The position numbers were made by a program, and so were the translations under genes. A stretch of DNA of 43,298 bases from Rhodoferax sp. OV413 (GTDB lineage: Bacteria; Pseudomonadota; Gammaproteobacteria; Burkholderiales; Burkholderiaceae_C). The stretch is from NCBI GenBank assembly GCA_945885775.1, contig CAMCZF010000002.1, positions 1 to 43,298 of the forward strand, written 5' to 3'. Each line of letters opens with the position of its first letter. The stretch's first letter is position 1. Below the pieces are notes generated by a model. The model did no database searches. It was not told the origin of the DNA and saw only the letters and a program-made list of their open reading frames with translations. Below are positions 23,440 to 31,637 of this stretch, one piece after another.

Positions 23440-24897
23440 TCATATTTCCAAAATCCAGGTGTCTTTGGTGCCGCCGCCCTGCGAGGAGTTGACCACCAGC
23501 GAGCCGTCTTTGAGGGCGACGCGGGTCAGGCCGCCGGGCACCATCTGCACGGTTTTGCCTGACAGCACATAGGGGCGCAGGTCGATGTGGCGCGGCGCGA
23601 TGCCGCTTTCTACAAAGGTGGGGCAGCTCGACAGGCTCAGCGTGGGCTGCGCGATGTAGCCCTCCGGGTTGGCCAGCACGGCCTGCCGAAAATCTTTAAT
23701 TTCGGCCTTGGTCGCTGCCGGGCCGACCAGCATGCCGTAGCCGCCGGCGCCATGCACCTCTTTAACCACCAAGTCTTTGAGGTTGGCCAGGGTGTAGGCC
23801 AGGTCGTCCTTGTTGCGGCACATGTAGGTGGGCACGTTGCTCAGGATGGGTTTTTCGCCCAGGTAAAACTCGATCATCTTGGGCACGTAGGGGTAGATCG
23901 ACTTGTCATCAGCCACGCCGGTGCCCACAGCATTGCAAATCGTCACGTGGCCAGCTCGGTAGGCGTCAAGCAGACCGGCGCAACCCAGCGTACTGCTGGG
24001 GCGGAACACCTTGGGGTCCAAAAAATCGTCGTCCACGCGACGGTAAATCACGTCCACCCGCTTCGGGCCGCGGGTGGTGCGCATGTAGACAAAGTTGTCT
24101 TTGACAAACAGGTCCTGCCCCTCCACCAGTTCAACCCCCATCTGCTGCGCCAGAAAGGCGTGCTCAAAGTAGGCGCTGTTGTACATACCGGGGGTCAGAA
24201 CTACCACGGTCGGCTCGGCAGTGGTGGCCGGGCTGCTGGCGCGAAGGGTCTCCAACAGCAGGTCGGGGTAATGGGCCACCGGCGCCACCCGGTGCGCATT
24301 GAACAGCTCAGGAAACAGCCGCATCATCATCTTGCGGTCCTCGAGCATGTAGCTCACGCCGCTGGGCACACGCAAATTGTCTTCCAGTACATAGTATTCA
24401 CCTTCACCCGCCGCGTTGGGCGCGCGCACGATGTCGATGCCAGAGATGTGCGAGTAGATCTGGTGCGGCACATCCACGCCCACCATCTCAGGCCGAAACT
24501 GGGCATTGCGCTCAACCTGCTCACGCGGCACCACGCCGGCACGCAAAATATCTTGGCCGTGGTAGACGTCGTGAATGAAACGGTTCAGGGCGGTTACCCG
24601 CTGCACCAGGCCGCGCTCCATGGTGGCCCACTCATGAGCCGGGATGATGCGGGGGATCAGGTCGAAGGGAATCAGTCGCTCGGTCCCGGCGCCCTCCTCG
24701 TCCTTTTCGCCGTAAACCGCAAAGGTGATGCCCACCCGACGGAAGATCATTTCCGCTTCTTCGCGTCGCTTGGCCATCATGTCGCCCGGTTGCCGCGCGA
24801 GCCACTCGTCGTAAATTTTGTAATGGTCTCGGATCTGCGCCCCGTGGGTAAAAAACTCGTAGGGCAGACGCGTGTACATCTCATCAAATTTCTGCAT
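23440..24897 (-). CDS. Circularly permuted ATP-grasp enzyme
   Basis: A 485-residue circularly permuted type 2 ATP-grasp protein. Typical segments include IPFDLIPRIIP (about residues 80-90), YVLEDNLRVPSGVSYMLEDR (about 171-190), LTPGMYNSAYFEH, DVIYRRVDDDFLDP (about 276-289), GTGVADDK and VVKEVHGAGGYGMLVGP (about 376-392). ATG at 24897 has the weak ribosome site AAGGTG; the frame upstream is open but lacks family sequence. These enzymes are predicted to ligate a carboxylate to an amine using ATP, together with alpha-E partners; the product is unknown. It is the first gene of the pair. Confidence 0.93.
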   Translation of the reverse strand: MQKFDEMYTRLPYEFFTHGAQIRDHYKIYDEWLARQPGDMMAKRREEAEMIFRRVGITFAVYGEKDEEGAGTERLIPFDLIPRIIPAHEWATMERGLVQRVTALNRFIHDVYHGQDILRAGVVPREQVERNAQFRPEMVGVDVPHQIYSHISGIDIVRAPNAAGEGEYYVLEDNLRVPSGVSYMLEDRKMMMRLFPELFNAHRVAPVAHYPDLLLETLRASSPATTAEPTVVVLTPGMYNSAYFEHAFLAQQMGVELVEGQDLFVKDNFVYMRTTRGPKRVDVIYRRVDDDFLDPKVFRPSSTLGCAGLLDAYRAGHVTICNAVGTGVADDKSIYPYVPKMIEFYLGEKPILSNVPTYMCRNKDDLAYTLANLKDLVVKEVHGAGGYGMLVGPAATKAEIKDFRQAVLANPEGYIAQPTLSLSSCPTFVESGIAPRHIDLRPYVLSGKTVQMVPGGLTRVALKDGSLVVNSSQGGGTKDTWILEI

Positions 24898-24959
24898 AGG
24901 CACCTTTTCCACTGCCCCAAGCTTAGCAAGCTTTGCGCCAATTGGTATCAGTGCGTGCC

Positions 24960-27419
24960 TTAGGGCATGCGGTGATGCCAGTAACGCAATGCCTCGCGAC
25001 GGTGACACTGCACCGCCTTCGGCTGGCTGGACACCCAAGTCGCTGCACCACAATGCGGCGAGTCGAACAGTTCGATCTGCCGCTCTGCATAGCGCGCCAG
25101 AACGGGGCCAGCCGGGTGGCCGAAGCGGTTGCGGTAGCCGGCCTGCACCAAGGCCAGCCGCGGGCGCACCGCATCCAGAAACGCCGCGCTGCTGGAGGTT
25201 TTGCTGCCGTGGTGTGGCACCAGCAGCAATGTTGCGTCCAGCTTGACCCCGCTGGCTACCAGGCGGGCCTCCTGCGGCTGCTCGATGTCGCCCGCCAACA
25301 AGGCAGCCCGAATATCAGACCCAGACCCAGACCCAGAGCCGGTGCTGATCCGCAGGGTGCAACTGAGGGCGTTGGGTTTTGGCGCCGCCGTGTAGTCCTC
25401 GGCCTGCGGGTGCAGCACGACAAAATCGACGCCGTCCCACTGCCAGTGCTGTCCGGCCTGACAGCGCTCGCCCGGTCGCTGGGCCTGCAACTCATGCTGC
25501 GGCTCCAGCGAACTGAGCAAACCAGCCTGACCCTGCATGGCCAGCACGGCAGCCGCCCCGCCAACGTGGTCGCTGTCCCGGTGGCTCAGCACCAGTTTGT
25601 CGACCCGGGTGCCCAGAGCGCGCAAGAGCGGCACCAGCACCCTGTGCCCGGCATCACTCTCGCTGCTGAAGCGAGGGCCGGCGTCGTAGACCAGCGCATG
25701 GTTGCGGGTACGCACCAGCACAGCGTTGCCCTGACCGATATCCGCAGCCAGCACCGAGAATTCGCCATGAGGCAACTGTGGCGGCTGCCACAGCAGCACG
25801 GGCAGCAGCAGTGGCAAGCCCAGCGCACGCAATGACGCAGGCCAGGGAGCCACCAGCAGCACGCCGCCCAGCAAGCCAACCGCGCCCGCCCAAAGCGGCG
25901 CCTGCGGTAGCGACAACACCGCAAAAGGCAAATCGGCCAGCCACTGCAGCACCTGACTCAGCAGCGCCACCGCACCGGCGGCAATGGACCACAGCGGCCC
26001 GACCACCACCCCGAGCATGGCCAGTGGCGTGATCACGAGGGTGACCCAGGGAATCGCCAGTGCATTGGCCAGCAGGCCCACCAAGGACACCTGGCCAAAC
26101 AGCAACAAGGTCAGCGGCGTGAGCGCCAAGGTGATGACCCACTGCTCACGGAGCATGGCCCCCACGCTTGCCACTGCGTGTGCTGCGCTGCCCCCCAAGG
26201 GGGCTGATGGCTCGGCCCGGCTGTCACCTGATGCGAACAGCACGCCAACGGCGACAAAGCTGAGCCAAAAACCGGCTTGCAGCAGGGCCCAGGGGTCGGC
26301 AGCCACCACCACGGCACAGGCCAGGGCCCAGACCACGGGCCATGGCCAACGCTTGCCCGTTAGCCGCAACCCGCCCACTGTGGCCAGCATCAGGACAGTG
26401 CGCTGCGCCGGCACGCCCCAGCCGCTGAACAGGGCGTAGCCCGCCGCCAGCAGCACGCCGCCCAGCAGGGCCGCTTGGGGCGCCGGCAGCCACAGGCACA
26501 AGCGGCTGGAGCGCCGCCACAACCAGCCCACCGCCAGCGCGGCCGCCCAGGCGAACATCGTAATATGCAGACCTGAAATCGACATCAGATGGGCCACGCC
26601 GGTAGCGCGAAACACATCCCAGTTGGCCCGCTCGATGGCGCGTTGGTCGCCCACCACCAGCGCCGCCAGCAGGCCCGCTTGCGACCGATCCGGTACCGCG
26701 GCAAAGATCTGCTCACGCACCTGCTGGCGTAGCCGCTCCACCGGGTGTCCGCCGGTCTGGCCAAGCAGGCGGGGCTCCGGGTCATTGCGACCCGCACGCA
26801 CATAACCGGTCGCCTGCACGCCCTGCTCCCAAAGCCAAAGCTCGTAGTCAAAGCCATGCGGGTTGCTGCCGCCATGCGGCGCCTTGAGCCGCACGGTCAT
26901 CTGCCAGCGCTCACCGGCCTGCATGGGCTGCGGCTGGCGCTGCAACTCGGCCACGCCTTGCGTCCCCGCAAAGACCCCGCTGTACCAGCTCAAATAAAGC
27001 TGCGACGGCAGGCGCACGGCCGCACCCTGCCAACTCGCCGAGGTCACCGCCAGACGAAACCGCAGACCGGATTCATGCGCTTGGGGCATGGCGGCCACGA
27101 CGCCGGTCACCACGAGATCGCGCCCCTCCAGTTCCGGCGCCAAGGCGCCCTCCATGAAGAGGCCGGCGCGCAGACCCGTCAGGCCAAAGCCCAGCAACGC
27201 CAGCGCCAGCAACAGCGCGGTCAGCCAGCGCCAATTTGCTATTGAATCAGGAGCGAGAGAGATAAGCCCCACAAGGGCCGGGAGCATGCAGAGCACATAA
27301 ACCCAGCAAGGGTCCAGCGCCGCCTGTTGCAGCTGAAGCGCCGTGCCGGCCACAAATACCAACAGGCCGGGCAGCAACAGCCCGGCCCAGCCCCGGCGTT
27401 GCGCTGGCTCTGTGTCCAT
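24960..27419 (-). CDS. comEC: ComEC/Rec2 DNA-uptake channel protein
   Basis: An 819-residue inner-membrane protein. An N-terminal OB-fold/DUF4131 region (about residues 1-210) is followed by the multi-pass Competence domain (about 225-520; MSISGLHITMFAW is diagnostic) and a C-terminal metallo-beta-lactamase domain (about 530-790) with HRDSDHVGG and LLVPHHGSKTSSS. It moves single-stranded DNA into the cytoplasm during transformation. ATG at 27419 is used; GTG at 27425 is an alternative. A hexanucleotide repeat encodes Ser-Gly repeats in the beta-lactamase-like domain. The frame is intact, so transformation is plausible if other com/pil genes exist. Confidence 0.95.
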   Translation of the reverse strand: MDTEPAQRRGWAGLLLPGLLVFVAGTALQLQQAALDPCWVYVLCMLPALVGLISLAPDSIANWRWLTALLLALALLGFGLTGLRAGLFMEGALAPELEGRDLVVTGVVAAMPQAHESGLRFRLAVTSASWQGAAVRLPSQLYLSWYSGVFAGTQGVAELQRQPQPMQAGERWQMTVRLKAPHGGSNPHGFDYELWLWEQGVQATGYVRAGRNDPEPRLLGQTGGHPVERLRQQVREQIFAAVPDRSQAGLLAALVVGDQRAIERANWDVFRATGVAHLMSISGLHITMFAWAAALAVGWLWRRSSRLCLWLPAPQAALLGGVLLAAGYALFSGWGVPAQRTVLMLATVGGLRLTGKRWPWPVVWALACAVVVAADPWALLQAGFWLSFVAVGVLFASGDSRAEPSAPLGGSAAHAVASVGAMLREQWVITLALTPLTLLLFGQVSLVGLLANALAIPWVTLVITPLAMLGVVVGPLWSIAAGAVALLSQVLQWLADLPFAVLSLPQAPLWAGAVGLLGGVLLVAPWPASLRALGLPLLLPVLLWQPPQLPHGEFSVLAADIGQGNAVLVRTRNHALVYDAGPRFSSESDAGHRVLVPLLRALGTRVDKLVLSHRDSDHVGGAAAVLAMQGQAGLLSSLEPQHELQAQRPGERCQAGQHWQWDGVDFVVLHPQAEDYTAAPKPNALSCTLRISTGSGSGSGSDIRAALLAGDIEQPQEARLVASGVKLDATLLLVPHHGSKTSSSAAFLDAVRPRLALVQAGYRNRFGHPAGPVLARYAERQIELFDSPHCGAATWVSSQPKAVQCHRREALRYWHHRMP
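25316..25339. repeat. Hexanucleotide repeat in comEC
   Basis: CAGACC is repeated three times followed by CAGAGC. In comEC (minus strand) it encodes an SGSGSGSGS linker in the metallo-beta-lactamase-like domain. Unit gain or loss would stay in frame. Confidence 0.8.
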
Positions 27420-27495
27420 GCGCACATGCTAACCTGGTACGACAAGTGTCAGAGGTTACGCCACCCAACCGGCTGCGAGGAAATGGCTGCGGTTC

Positions 27496-28020
27496 TCAGT
27501 GAAAGGGGGCCTTGACGTATTTGGCACAAACACCTTTGATGATGTGCCTTCGGCCTCCGTCGCGGAAAGTGAGGGTTTGAACGAACGCACCGTCGCTCAA
27601 ATCCAGCGTGAACTCCTCTTGGGTGATCATCTGGCCAAAACGCTCAAACATGGCCGGTCTGCTCACAATCGCCTTGTTTCCATCCATGCGCAGCGCGCCC
27701 TTTCGCGACTCGGAAATTGAAAATTCGCCTTGGTACCAACCTGATTTACCCTGCTGGTCTAGTCCTGCCACCAAAAAATCCGTGTAAACCTTGGGCTCAG
27801 AGGTCAGGTTCCTTTGGGGCATGGAGACCGTAACCTCGCAAATAAAATTTCCATTTTTTTTGCTGTGCGTTTTGCTGTCTACCGCCAGCGGATCCGGCGC
27901 TGCCGAGGTCGGATCAGGGTTAAAGTTGAGCCAACCCAACTCAACCGTCAGCCAGAGTACCCCCAACGCTAAGACCACGGTAACCACAGCGGTGGAGAAA
28001 ATGACTTTCAAGTGGTTCAT
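27496..28020 (-). CDS. Small membrane-anchored protein of unknown function
   Basis: A 174-residue protein with one N-terminal hydrophobic helix (HLKVIFSTAVVTVVLALGVL, residues 3-22) and a periplasmic domain of about 145 residues that I do not recognise. The domain is beta-rich by eye (NFICEVTVSMPQR..., FTLDLSDGAFVQTLTFRDGG) and contains two cysteines, near the start (FICEV) and near the end (KGVCAKY), that could form a disulfide. ATG at 28020 is chosen; TTG at 28032 is possible. It lies 46 bp after the carbonic anhydrase gene and 76 bp before comEC on the same strand, so cotranscription with the carbonic anhydrase is plausible. Confidence 0.72.
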   Translation of the reverse strand: MNHLKVIFSTAVVTVVLALGVLWLTVELGWLNFNPDPTSAAPDPLAVDSKTHSKKNGNFICEVTVSMPQRNLTSEPKVYTDFLVAGLDQQGKSGWYQGEFSISESRKGALRMDGNKAIVSRPAMFERFGQMITQEEFTLDLSDGAFVQTLTFRDGGRRHIIKGVCAKYVKAPFH

Positions 28021-28066
28021 TGGGTTGTCCAATCAGGAGCAAGAAATGAATTGGCGCGCCAACTGC

Positions 28067-29350
28067 CTAGTTCGTGATGATCTCGCGACCGTTGCGAGAC
28101 TGCACTGGCCGGGCGTTGGCATCAAACGGGAACTCAGCCACTTGCGCTGCAGAAACGTTTACCGTACTTTTCAAAATGAAGAAACGGACGCCTTCAGTAC
28201 AGGGCGGCGTTGTTAGCGATCCCTCGTAGCTAAAGAAATCAAATTCGCGGGGCAGCAGGCTGCCGGGATTGAACTTCACGCCCTCGGGCATGACCTCCGG
28301 GCCCTCTTTACGCGGCATGTTGGCCCATAGCGCTTTGATTCCCGGATTTTCATTGCCTTCTTTCAGGAAGACGCCCAGTACCACCAACTTGCCGTCACTT
28401 CCTTTATGCACAAAGTGCACCACCATCGACATGGGTTTGCCTTCAACTCTCTCCTCACTGGGTTTATGAAAATGAAATTGAAGCAGCTCATATGGCTTGG
28501 CGTCGATGCGCAGCTTACTGCCCGGCGGCACATTGACTTGAATGGTGTGCCCGTTGTTCACGATCTTTAACGGCCCCTCTTTGTAGTCAGCACTGACGCT
28601 GGTGCGAGCTTTCACAAAGGGTCCGACGATATCGAGCGGGGATTGTGATTTACCCTTGGCACAGGTCGGAAACTCCTTACCCCATCGGTCTGGCCCCATC
28701 TCGCCAGCATAGCCCCAGTGCGGAGCAGCATGGACTGCGGCATCTTTGGCTTTAACTGTCGAATCGCTGCCGTGGGCAGGCGCCTGACCCTGCGTGTCAG
28801 ATTTTGCAGGGGTATCTGCTCCGCCATGGGCTCCCTCGGGCTGGCACTCTGACATGACAGCCACTTTGTCGCCTGCCGCAGCCAAGGCGATTTGAGCGGC
28901 GCACATGGTGTTTTTCCGATTACCAAGATCGGTCAACTTGAGCGCAGTCCGAAACGCCTCCAGTGCAGCAGGGTCATCGCCCCCCTTGGTCAGCATGCGC
29001 AAAGCGCCCAGACCCACCTGACGCTCTGCCGACAGACTTTTTTGCGACTTGTATGCAGCCTCAAGGTCGGCCAATGTCGTACCGCTGGCCATGGCGGCCT
29101 TGATGGCCTCCAACTGATTGACCTTGGCCTGAAGTGGCGCCAATTGCGCCTTCAGGGCTGCTGACTGCTGTTCAGCTGCTGCAATGGCGCCTTGCGATGT
29201 AGCTGCCAGTTTGGCCGCCTCTTCAGAGGCGGCTTTTAGCTCGACCGCCTGGCTTTTGACCGTTTGAACTTGTTTCCAGTTCATCCAACCAAAAACACCT
29301 GCGCCAATCAGTCCGAGTGCCAACAAGACTTCAACAATGGTTCTTTTCAC
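28067..29350 (-). CDS. Alpha-type carbonic anhydrase with membrane anchor and coiled-coil extension
   Basis: A 427-residue protein. Residues about 5-22 are a membrane helix or uncleaved signal (TIVEVLLALGLIGAGVFGW), 25-95 an Ala/Gln/Lys-rich likely coiled coil, 105-170 a helical segment with two Cys, 175-205 a low-complexity linker, and 210-427 an alpha-carbonic anhydrase domain. The zinc ligands are visible as the two His of QFHFHKPSEE (293, 295) and the His in VVHFVHKG (312); QSPLDI and GSLTTPPCTEGV are also diagnostic. The domain hydrates CO2 to bicarbonate, here in the periplasm. Bacterial alpha enzymes are usually about 220-250 residues, so the extension is unusual. GTG at 29350 follows GGGTG; earlier GTG/TTG codons are possible starts. 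Confidence 0.88.
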   Translation of the reverse strand: MKRTIVEVLLALGLIGAGVFGWMNWKQVQTVKSQAVELKAASEEAAKLAATSQGAIAAAEQQSAALKAQLAPLQAKVNQLEAIKAAMASGTTLADLEAAYKSQKSLSAERQVGLGALRMLTKGGDDPAALEAFRTALKLTDLGNRKNTMCAAQIALAAAGDKVAVMSECQPEGAHGGADTPAKSDTQGQAPAHGSDSTVKAKDAAVHAAPHWGYAGEMGPDRWGKEFPTCAKGKSQSPLDIVGPFVKARTSVSADYKEGPLKIVNNGHTIQVNVPPGSKLRIDAKPYELLQFHFHKPSEERVEGKPMSMVVHFVHKGSDGKLVVLGVFLKEGNENPGIKALWANMPRKEGPEVMPEGVKFNPGSLLPREFDFFSYEGSLTTPPCTEGVRFFILKSTVNVSAAQVAEFPFDANARPVQSRNGREIITN

Positions 29351-29394
29351 AAACGTCACCCACAGTAAAAACAACAAATACACCCGAAGACCGA

Positions 29395-29468
29395 CGCCCT
29401 AACGGGCGCTCCTGGGCGGCAACAGCCTAGGATCTACACCAAAGCATCGGTACCAGGCGCGAAAACAT
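29395..29468 (-). other. Leader region upstream of carbonic anhydrase: mini-ORF and hairpin
   Basis: The 204-bp spacer between the lipoprotein stop and the carbonic anhydrase start contains, on the minus strand, a 13-codon frame MFSRLVPMLWCRS (29468-29427, stop TAG), then a CGCCC/GGGCG hairpin with a 4-nt loop (29395-29408) about 45 bp ahead of the GTG start. No ribosome site precedes the mini-ORF. A leader peptide or attenuator is possible but unproven. Confidence 0.3.
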
Positions 29469-29554
29469 GAGGAGTCAGTATTCAGACTTCGGCATAGCCT
29501 CGGTGAGAACGGCCTGGCTACCGCGTTATGCCACACACATGCACTGGTTACACC

Positions 29555-30424
29555 TTATTGATCCCCAGCAAAAGAGAACCCGCTTCCAGTGCCATCAACC
29601 AGCATAAGCATCAAACGCCTCGTCTTTCCTTCAAACAAAGACGGAAGGACGAAGGCAACGCCATTCAGAGAAGCAGCGTCTGTTCCTGGAGTACGCGGGC
29701 ACCCGGTTTGCGAAGGAATATCGGCGGACACAGAAAAATAGGGGCTATTGGCGGCGACAGCCCTGACAAGCCTTAGATGACGGACACAGCCACCAAATGT
29801 GACGGTCGCTGCGAGCCCCTGGTCAAACTGTAGAACTGCGGGCTTGTTGACGGAAGCATTGAGGTTGTCCGTCCAAACGCCATCCCATCGGCCACTGGCG
29901 TCTGCCAAGGTGGCCGATGCTGAGCTTGACAACTCAATCGGTCGATTATTTGGCGCATTGACGCCGGAAATGATGACACGATAGGTCCCCAGCGAGGTCT
30001 CAGACCAACTGCCACTGGCCGGTCGACTGATTGCAGCCGCTCCAAATTCGCGGATCAGGCCAGCGCTTGAGGTGCCGCTTGGCGCAAGGTTTACAGAGCC
30101 TGAGTAAAGGATCGGAATGATGTCCTCAGAGCTGGTGCTGAAGAAGTACATGGCATACCAATTGATGTCAGGTGCCAAGTCTGCCGTCATAAAAGTCACA
30201 AAATTCTTCTGATACAGCGTTCCCGAAGCTGCCCCGGCCAGCACGGCAGCCGCCGGTGGCGGGACCAGCGGCTGACCAACTGGCGCAGGGGTGACCGGAC
30301 TGTCTGACGTAATGCCACCACAGGCACATAGGCTAGCGACTAAGATCAGTGCCAGAGACCGAGGCACGACGCCGGTCACCAGACGATGTACAAGCCATGA
30401 AGTCAATTGAGACATCAGTTTCAT
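29555..30424 (-). CDS. Putative lipoprotein of unknown function
   Basis: A 289-residue secreted protein. ATG at 30424 overlaps the stop of the upstream gene (ATGA on the minus strand). The N-terminus has a basic stretch, a hydrophobic core (SLALILVASL) and a lipobox-like LCAC, with the modified Cys likely near residue 35, followed by a Pro/Ala-rich linker (PAPVGQPLVPPPAAA). The remaining ~220 residues are Ser/Thr/Ala-rich and beta-like, with two Cys (GGCVRHLR, TGCPRTPG) that could pair. I do not recognise the domain. It is the last gene of a chain running back to fliJ. Confidence 0.75.
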   Translation of the reverse strand: MKLMSQLTSWLVHRLVTGVVPRSLALILVASLCACGGITSDSPVTPAPVGQPLVPPPAAAVLAGAASGTLYQKNFVTFMTADLAPDINWYAMYFFSTSSEDIIPILYSGSVNLAPSGTSSAGLIREFGAAAISRPASGSWSETSLGTYRVIISGVNAPNNRPIELSSSASATLADASGRWDGVWTDNLNASVNKPAVLQFDQGLAATVTFGGCVRHLRLVRAVAANSPYFSVSADIPSQTGCPRTPGTDAASLNGVAFVLPSLFEGKTRRLMLMLVDGTGSGFSFAGDQ

Positions 30425-31185
30425 TGTCGACCAGCCCTTGATTTGGATTTGACCCATCCGGCCTGCAGCCAATGACAATAGTGGCGGCTGTAGTGCCAAG
30501 CGATATGGTGTACCGTGGTCCCGGCAGGGAAAACCTCGGACGTCAGATGATCAAGCCATTCGCCCTCGGCCTCCAGTTGGCTCGCAAAAGGGGCCAACCC
30601 AGGGTCGATGGGCACACCAGCATCGCCAGAGACCATCTGGACCGCCCCGTCCTGCTTCAAGCTTTGAAAGGTCACCACTCTCTCGAGTACCCGCCCGGTA
30701 TGGCGGACCGCGCCAGAATAGGCGTCGTGCAGGCTGCCCCATTCCCGCCCCACCAGGTGCCGTTTGATCATGTCGAGGCAAGACGCAGTTTGATCCAAAG
30801 AGACGTGCATGAATCGCAACTGCCCCAACACATTGTCAAACAATACCGCCGCGTCCGCATGTGCAGCCAAAAGCGCTTGAAGTTCAGCAAGAGCATCCAC
30901 TGTGCCACAGTGCAGTTGTGTACCAGACCTCTTCAAGGCAGGTCCATGACGCCAGCGAAACAGCGGAGCAGCCCAGCGGTCTATGTCAAAGGTCGTGACT
31001 TTGTCAAACCTTTGCAACCAAGGACTCGGCATCATCCAACCGGCGCTGGCGCCGATGATGACCAGCTGACGGCTAGTCGGTTGTATTTGCTCGAGCCACT
31101 GCCTGATATGGTTGCAGGTACCCCCCCAGGCGCCTTGGCGGCGCCAGGCCCTGGCATGCCAAAGCGGGCCACCGGAGTGATTCAT
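30421..31185 (-). CDS. Unknown protein with Rossmann/methyltransferase-like motif, coupled to fliJ
   Basis: A 254-residue soluble protein of unknown function. Residues about 38-70 resemble a SAM-dependent methyltransferase motif I and II (QLVIIGASAGWMMP then VTTFDIDRWA), and AAVLFDNVLGQLRF (about 113-126) could be motif IV. The glycine pattern is weak, so catalytic activity is uncertain. ATG at 31185 overlaps the fliJ stop by 4 bp, and its own stop overlaps the lipoprotein ATG by 4 bp, so all three are probably translated together. It is not a standard flagellar protein; a role in modifying or assembling flagella is only suggested by position. Confidence 0.65.
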   Translation of the reverse strand: MNHSGGPLWHARAWRRQGAWGGTCNHIRQWLEQIQPTSRQLVIIGASAGWMMPSPWLQRFDKVTTFDIDRWAAPLFRWRHGPALKRSGTQLHCGTVDALAELQALLAAHADAAVLFDNVLGQLRFMHVSLDQTASCLDMIKRHLVGREWGSLHDAYSGAVRHTGRVLERVVTFQSLKQDGAVQMVSGDAGVPIDPGLAPFASQLEAEGEWLDHLTSEVFPAGTTVHHIAWHYSRHYCHWLQAGWVKSKSRAGRQ

Positions 31186-31625
31186 GCGGCCCTCGCCCGG
31201 TTGAACTGGATCATGCCCATTTCGTCCATACCGCGTTGTTCTCGGCGATTTTCGAAATTCCTGACGGCGAGCCGGTCGAGGTCTAACAATGACTGCATCT
31301 TCAAGCGCTGCGCCTCAGCCAACTGCGTGCGCTGCTCCAACACCTGCAAATACTGCCTTGTCTTGCCTATGTCGTTATCTACTCGAGTCTGTAGTGACTG
31401 CAGTTGAACCATGAACTGCCGATGATTTTGCACGGCCGACATGCCTGTGGCCGTGGTTAACTTTACAGCCTTGCAGCGGTATTCCTCGTACATCTGCGCA
31501 ATCCGTCCCTGGCTTGCTGACAAGGACTCAAGCAGTTGAAGGGTTTGACGGGTCTCGGCCCGGAGTTGCTTTACCGACAGTTCGGCTTTTATCTCCAATG
31601 CTGACCAGCAGGCACGTACTTTCAT
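31182..31625 (-). CDS. fliJ: Flagellar export chaperone FliJ
   Basis: A 147-residue, almost wholly helical protein of the FliJ type: long heptad-like Leu/Gln/Arg pattern over residues about 10-130 and conserved spacing, including a mid-protein QNHRQFMVQLQ segment. FliJ is the central stalk that fits into the FliI hexamer of the type III export apparatus and escorts export chaperones. Sequence conservation is low in this family; the assignment rests on length, coiled-coil character and position 12 bp after fliI. The start ATG at 31625 is the first in frame. Its stop overlaps the next gene by 4 bp. Confidence 0.85.
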   Translation of the reverse strand: MKVRACWSALEIKAELSVKQLRAETRQTLQLLESLSASQGRIAQMYEEYRCKAVKLTTATGMSAVQNHRQFMVQLQSLQTRVDNDIGKTRQYLQVLEQRTQLAEAQRLKMQSLLDLDRLAVRNFENRREQRGMDEMGMIQFNRARAA

Positions 31626-31637
31626 AGGGTCGTTCCT

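Noticed and set aside
23587-24963. 458-codon frame opposite the ATP-grasp gene
   Set aside because: Antisense shadow; composition and absence of motifs argue against a real gene.
25316-25339. Hexamer repeat as an on/off phase-variation switch of comEC
   Set aside because: A 6-bp unit keeps the frame, so copy-number change cannot switch the gene off.
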